Notes under the pieces: model-generated
The model's input: only the letters and a program-made list of their open reading frames with translations
Told to the model about the DNA's origin: nothing
Databases searched by the model: none
Shown: piece after piece, positions 58,195-64,000 of the stretch
How the letters are laid out: each line of letters starts with the position of its first letter
Position numbering within the stretch: the first letter of the stretch is position 1
Position numbers and translations under genes: made by a program
Assembly: GCA_032622095.1 (NCBI GenBank)
Contig: CP136062.1
Span: 228,426,578-228,490,577 of the forward strand
From: Siphonodentalium dalli
Taxonomy: Eukaryota > Mollusca > Scaphopoda > Gadilida > Siphonodentaliidae
Direction: 5' to 3'
DNA: 64,000 bases

Positions 58195-58545
58195 AATATA
58201 AACCAACAGACACCATGGAGACTGACCAGAGCTTACCATGTACTGCCGCGAACCAATGTGAATCGACAGAAACCCTGGAGACTGACCAGAGCTTACCATG
58301 TACTGCCGCGAACCAATGTGAATCAACAGACACCATGGAGACTGACCAGGGCTTACCACGAACTGCTGATAACCAATGTGAATCAACAGACACCATGGAG
58401 ACTGACCAGGGCTTACCACGAACTGCCGAGAACCAATGTGAATCAACAGACACCCTGGAGACTGACCAGAGAACCAGCGTGAATCGCTGCAAAAACACTG
58501 ACAACCACTTAAGGGTTTTGTCAACCCATTTCCCCAAAACTTGAT
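58195..58545 (+). repeat. 60-bp tandem array with open frames; coding status doubtful
   Basis: About 4.5 units of ATGGAGACTGACCAGAGC, TTACCATGTACTGCCGCG and AACCAATGTGAATCAACAGA are present. A 109-codon frame (58215-58544) reads an acidic 20-residue repeat, METDQ-LP-TA-NQCEST, and is followed by AAAATAAAGG, a polyadenylation-like word. Because 60 is a multiple of three, long frames are also open in the other plus-strand frame (58183) and on the minus strand (58168, 58193), which weakens the case for a gene. Just upstream (about 58095-58125) is a copy of the left end of the 192-bp MITE at 29684, so the array may be the core of such an element. Confidence 0.75.
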
Positions 58546-58845
58546 AAATTAAAAATAAAGGATTCTTTTCACTTATATTATTAATCACATTATAACCAAG
58601 CCAATGGATGCATCATATTAAGAGTATCATTCATGGTGGATTATCTCTGAAATTATTCAAAATGTTAATGACCTCGAAAATGATGACTTGTGGAAAATGT
58701 AGACCTATCCAAAGCGTTTCTCCTTGCCTATATAGAAGGTTCGGTGATTCAGATGATCCATGGTGTGTTGCGGTGATTTGTGGTCTCATCCCTTATACAA
58801 ATTCCCTATTGTTGTTACCACAGTAAAACCATGGTTTACCATAAT
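58546..58845. other. No gene seen
   Basis: AT-rich sequence leading into the 26-bp satellite. Confidence 0.4.
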
Positions 58846-61800
58846 AAAACAATAGTTAATTTACAACGGATATCTGAAACTATAGTTAATTTTCAACGGT
58901 TATTAGGGTGGTTATTATGGTGGTTGGTGTACAAAGGTTATTTGGGTGGTTACTTTACAACGGTTGTTTGGGTGGTTAATTTACAACGGTTATCTGTGCG
59001 ACGAAGACCATCGTGAAACCATAGTTTTACAACGGTCATGTGGGTGGTAAAACTATAGTAAAAAAACAGTAGTTAATTTACCAAGGTTTAACCATGCCTC
59101 CATAATAATAAATTTTCAACGGTTATTAGGGTGGTTATTATGGTGGTTAGTGTACAAAGGTTATTTGGGTGGTTAATATACAACGGTTATTTGGGTGGTT
59201 AATATACAACGGTTATTTGGGTGGTTAGTGTACAACGGTTATTTGGGTGGTTATTATGGTGGTTAGTGTACAAAGGTTATTTGGGTGGTTAATATACAAC
59301 GGTTATTTTGGTGGTTAATATACAACGGTTATTTGGGTGGTTAGTGTACAACGGTTACTTGGGTGGTTAATATACAACGGTTATTTGGGTGGTTAATATA
59401 CAACGGTTATTTGGGTGGTTAATTTACAACTGTTATTTTGGGTGGTTAGTGTACAACGGTTATTTGGGTGGTTAATATACAACGGTTATTTGGGTGGTTA
59501 ATTTACAACGGTTATTTTGGTGGTTAGTGTACAACGGTTATTTTGGGTGGTTAATATACAACGGTTATTTGGGTGGTTAATATACAACGGTTATTTGGGT
59601 GGTTAATATACAACGGTTATTTGGGTGGTTAATATACAACGGTTATTTGGGTGGTTAATATACAACGGTTATTTGGGTGGTTAATTTACAACGGTTATTT
59701 GGGTGGTTAGTGTACAACGGTTATTTGGGTGGTTAGTGTACAACGGTTATTTGGGTGATTAATATACAACGGTTATTTGGGTGGTTAGTGTACAACGGTT
59801 ATTTGAGTGGTTAATTTACAACGGTTATTTGGGTGGTTAGTGTACAACGGTCATTTGGGTGGATAGTGTACAACGTTTATTTGGGTGGTTAATATACAAC
59901 GGTTATGTGGGTGGTTAGTGTACAACGGTTATTTGGGTGGCTAGTGTACAACGGTTATTTGGGTGGTTAGTGTACAACGGTTATTTGGGTGGTTAATGTA
60001 CAACGGTTATTTGGGTGGTTAATATACAACGGTTATTTGGGTGGTTAGTGTACAACGGTTATTTGGGTGGTTAGTGTACAACGGTTATTTGGGTGGTTAA
60101 TATACAACGGTTATTTGGGTTGTTATTATGGTGGTTAGTGTACAAAGGTTATTTGGGTGGTTAATATACAACGGTTATTTGGGTGGTTAGTGTACAACGG
60201 TTATTTGGGTGGTTAATGTACAACGGTTATTTGGGTGGTTAATGTACAACGGTTATTTGGGTGGTTAATATACAACGGTTATTTGGGTGGTTAGTGTACA
60301 ACGGTTATTTGGGTGGTTAGTGTACAACGGTTATTTGGGTGGTTAATATACAACTGTTATTTGGGTGGTTAATATACAACGGTTATTTGGGTGGTTAGTG
60401 TACAACGGTTATTTGGGTGGTTAGTGTACAACGGTTGTTTGGGTGGTTAATTTACAAAGGTTATTTGGGTGGTTAATATACAACGGTTATTTGTGTGGTT
60501 AATATACAACGGTTATTTGGGTGGTTAATATACAACGGTTATTTGGGTGGTTAATATACAACGGTTATTTGGGTGGTTAGTGTACAACGGTTATTTGGGT
60601 GGTTAGTGTACAACGGTTGTTTGGGTGGTTAATTTACAAAGGTTATTTGGGTGGTTAATATACAACGGTTATTTGTGTGGTTAATATACAACGGTTATTT
60701 TGGTGGTTATTATGGTGGTTGGTGTACAAAGGTTATTTGGGTGGTTAATATACAACAGTTATTTGGGTGGTTATTATGGTGGTTAGTGTACAAAGGTTAT
60801 TTGGGTGGTTAATATACAACGGTTATTTGGGTGGTTAATATATAACGGTTATTTGGGTGGTTAGTGTACAACGGTTATTTGGGTGGTTATTATGGTGGTT
60901 AGTGTACAAAGGCTATTTGGGTGGTTAGTGTACAACGGTTATTTGTGTGGTTAGTGTACAACGGTTATTTGGGTGGTTATTATGGTGGTTAGTGTACAAA
61001 GGTTATTTGGGTGGTTAATATACAACGGTTATTTGGGTGGTTAATATACAACGGTTATTTGGGTGGTTGATTTACAACTCTTATTTTGGGTGGTTAGTGT
61101 ACAACGGTTATTTGGGTGGTTAATATACAACGGTTATTTGGGTGGTTAGTGTACAGCGGTCATTTGGGTGGTTAATATACAACGGTTATTTGGGTGGCTA
61201 ATATACAACGGTTATTTGGGTGGTTAGTGTACAACGGTTATTTGGGTGGTTAATATACAACGGTTATTTGGGTGGTTAATATACAACGGTTATTTGGGTG
61301 GCTAGTGTACAACGGTTATTTGGGTGGTTATTATGGTGGTTAGTGTACAAAGGTTATTTGGGTGGTTAATATACAACGGTTATTTGGGTGGTTAATATAC
61401 AACGGTTATTTGGGTGGTTGATTTACAACTGTTATTTTGGGTGGTTAGTGTACAACGGTTATTTGGGTGGTTAATATACAACGGATATTTGGGTGGTTAA
61501 TTTACAACGGTTATTTGGGTGGTTAGTGTACAACGGTTATTTGGGTGGTTAATATACAACGGTTATTTGGGTGGTTAATATACAACGGTTATTTGGGTGG
61601 CTAGTGTACAACGGTTATTTGGGTGGTTAGTGTACAACGGTTATTTGGGTGGTAAGTGTACAACGGTTATTTGGGTGGTTAGTGTACAACGGTTATTTGG
61701 GTGGTTAGTGTACAACGGTTATTTGGGTGGTTAGTGTACAACGGTTATTTGGGTGGTTAGTGTACAACGGTTATTTGGGTGGTTAGTGTACAACGGTTAT

Positions 61801-64000
61801 TTGGGTGGTTAATTTACAACGGTTATTTGGGTGGTTAGTGTACAACGGTTATTTGGGTGGTTAATATACAACGGTTATTTGGGTGGTTAATATACAACGG
61901 TTATTTGGGTGGCTAGTGTACAACGGTTATTTGGGTGGTTAGTGTACAACGGTTATTTGGGTGGTTAGTGTACAACGGTTATTTGGGTGGTTAGTGTACA
62001 ACGGTTATTTGGGTGGTTAGTGTACAACGGTTATTTGGGTGGTTAGTGTACAACGGTTATTTGGGTGGTTAATTTACAACGGTTATTTGGGTGGTTAGTG
62101 TACAGCGGTCATTTGTGTGGTTAATATACAACGGTTATTTGGGTGGTTAATATACAACGGTCATTTGTGTGGTTAATATACAACGGTTATTTGGATGGTT
62201 AATATACAACGGTTATTTGGGTGGTTATTATACAACGGTTATTTGGGTGGCTAGTGTACAACGGTTATTTGGGTGGTTAGTGTACAACGGTTATTTGGGT
62301 GGTTAGTGTACAACGGTTATTTGGGTGGTTAGGGTACAACGGTTATTTGGGTGGTTAATGTACAACGGTTATTTGATTGGTTAATATTCAACGGTTATTT
62401 GGGTGGTTAGTGTACAACGGTTATTTGGGTGGTTAGTGTACAACGGTTATTTGGGTGGTTACTATACAACGGTTATTTGGGTGGTTATTATACAACGGTT
62501 ATTTGGGTGGTTAATATACAAAGGTTATTTGGGTGGTTAATATACAACGATTATTTGGGTGGTTAATATACAACGGTTATTTGGGTTGTTAGTGTACAAC
62601 GGTTATTTGGGTGGTTAATATACAACGGTTATTTGGGTGGTTAATGTACAACGGTTATTTGGGTGGTTAATATACAACGGTTATTTGGGTGGTTATTGTA
62701 CAGCGGTTATTTGGGTGGATTGTGTACCACGGTTATTTGCGTGGTTAATATACAACCGTTATTTGGGTGGTTAATATACAACGGTTATTTGGGTGGTTAA
62801 TTTACAACGGTTATTTGGGTGGTTAATATACAACGGTTATTTGGGTGGTTAATATACAACGGTTATTTGGGTGGTTAGTGTACAACGGTTATTTGGGTGG
62901 TTAGTGTACAACGGTTATTTGGGTGGTTAATATACAACGGTTATTTGGGTGGTTAATATACAACGGTTATTTGGGTGGTTAGTGTACAACGGTTATTTGG
63001 GTGGTTAGTGTACAACGGTTATTTGGGTGGTTAATATACAACGGTTATTTGGGTGGTTAATATACAACGGTTATTTGGGTGGTTAATATACAACGGTTAT
63101 TTGGGTGGTTAATTTACAACGGTTATTTGGGTGGTTAATTTACAATGCATGCTTATCTGAAACTATAGTTAATTTGCAACGGTTATTTGGTTGGTTAATT
63201 TACAACGGTTATCTGAATCTATAGTTAATTTACAACGGTTGTTTGGGTGGTTAATTTACAACGGCTATTTTTGGTGGTTGATTTACAACGGTTATTTGGG
63301 TGGTTAATATACAACGGTTATCTGAATCTATAATTAATTTACAACGGTTATCTGAATCTATAGTTAATATACAACGGTTATCTGAATCTATAGTTAATAT
63401 ACAACGGTTATTTGGGTGGTTAATTTGCAACGGTTATTTGGCTGGTTAATATACAACGGTTATTTGGGTGGTTAATTTACAATGCATGCTTATCTGAAAC
63501 TATAGTTAATTTGCAACGGTTATTTGGTTGGTTAATTTACAACGGTTATCTGAATCTATAGTTAATTTGCAACGGTTGTTTGGGTGGTTAATTTACAACG
63601 GTTATTTGGGTGGTTAATTTACAACGGTTATTTGGGTGGTTAATATACGACGGTTATCTGAATCTATAGTTAATTTACAACGGTTATCTGAATCTATAGT
63701 TAATATACAACGGTTATCTGAATCTATAGTTAATATACAACCGTTATCTGAATCTATAGTTAATATACAACGGTTATCTGAATCTATAGTTAATATACAA
63801 CGGTTATTTGGGTGGTTAATATACAACGGTTATTTGGGTGGTTAATTTACAATGCATGCTTATCTGAAACTATAGTTAATTTGCAACGGTTATTTGGTTG
63901 GTTAATTTACAACGGTTATCTGAATCTATAGTTAATATACAACGGTTATCTGAATCTATAGTTAATATACAACGGTTATCTGAATCTATAGTTAATTTAC
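58846..64000. repeat. 26-bp satellite, over 5 kb, open at the window end
   Basis: The unit is ACAACGGTTATTTGGGTGG plus TTAATAT; the last part alternates TTAATAT, TTAGTGT and TTAATTT. About 190 units are present. Scattered longer units carry an extra TTATTATGGTGG. From about 63130 a second unit type appears (CGGTTATCTGAATCTATAGT plus TAATATACAA, 30 bp), and a compound block opening with ATGCATGCTTATCTG recurs at about 63146, 63483 and 63851. There is no gene, and the right boundary is not in view. Confidence 0.97.

Overview
The window looks like a repeat-dominated stretch of an animal nuclear genome. It is AT-rich and holds many non-LTR retrotransposon (LINE) reverse-transcriptase remnants, non-autonomous Helitrons, several families of MITE-like inverted-repeat elements, long satellite and minisatellite arrays and microsatellites. 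I found no bacterial-style operon, no convincing host gene, no tRNA or rRNA gene and no CRISPR array. The frequent TACATGTA-like words, Helitrons with internal tandem repeats and the LINE mix suggest a marine invertebrate, perhaps a bivalve mollusc. That is an impression, not a proof.

Layout. 0-7 kb: a complete piggyBac-like MITE, a minus-strand LINE reverse transcriptase split by a 24-copy 25-bp array, a 54-bp array, a 1-kb inverted-repeat element and an 18-copy 76-bp array next to a LINE 3' end. 7-15 kb: two head-to-tail Helitron concatemers alternating with a 44-bp satellite that has a 176-bp higher-order period; the Helitron/satellite unit is itself duplicated at about 3.65 kb offset. 14.7-23.1 kb: a 1.3-kb segmental duplication (14.7 and 21.1 kb) flanking a 2.9-kb minus-strand LINE and more satellite; the second copy was later hit by a hAT-like MITE with an 8-bp target duplication. 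23.5-25 kb: a broken minus-strand MULE/FLYWCH-type transposase. 25-30 kb: inverted-repeat elements and a second, rearranged minus-strand LINE. 30-37 kb: diverged repeats, another piggyBac-like MITE, a decayed reverse transcriptase and foldback elements. 37-42 kb: a plus-strand LINE reverse transcriptase with an inserted 243-bp element, then two MITEs. 42-48 kb: two more Helitron pairs, a further piggyBac-like MITE and a chimeric relative of it. 48-58 kb: minisatellites, LINE 3' ends, foldbacks and long GA/CT tracts. 58.8-64 kb: a 26-bp satellite that runs off the end of the window.

The protein-coding remnants seen are all transposon-derived and broken by frameshifts or stops, so no gene network can be proposed. 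The most informative signals concern repeat mechanics: Helitrons joined at exact CTAG|TC junctions and carrying arrayed nuclear-receptor-like and NRF1-like motifs; a hairpin module shared between MITEs with different ends; and minisatellites that can be seen arising inside LINE or MITE sequence by comparison with an unexpanded copy in the same window.
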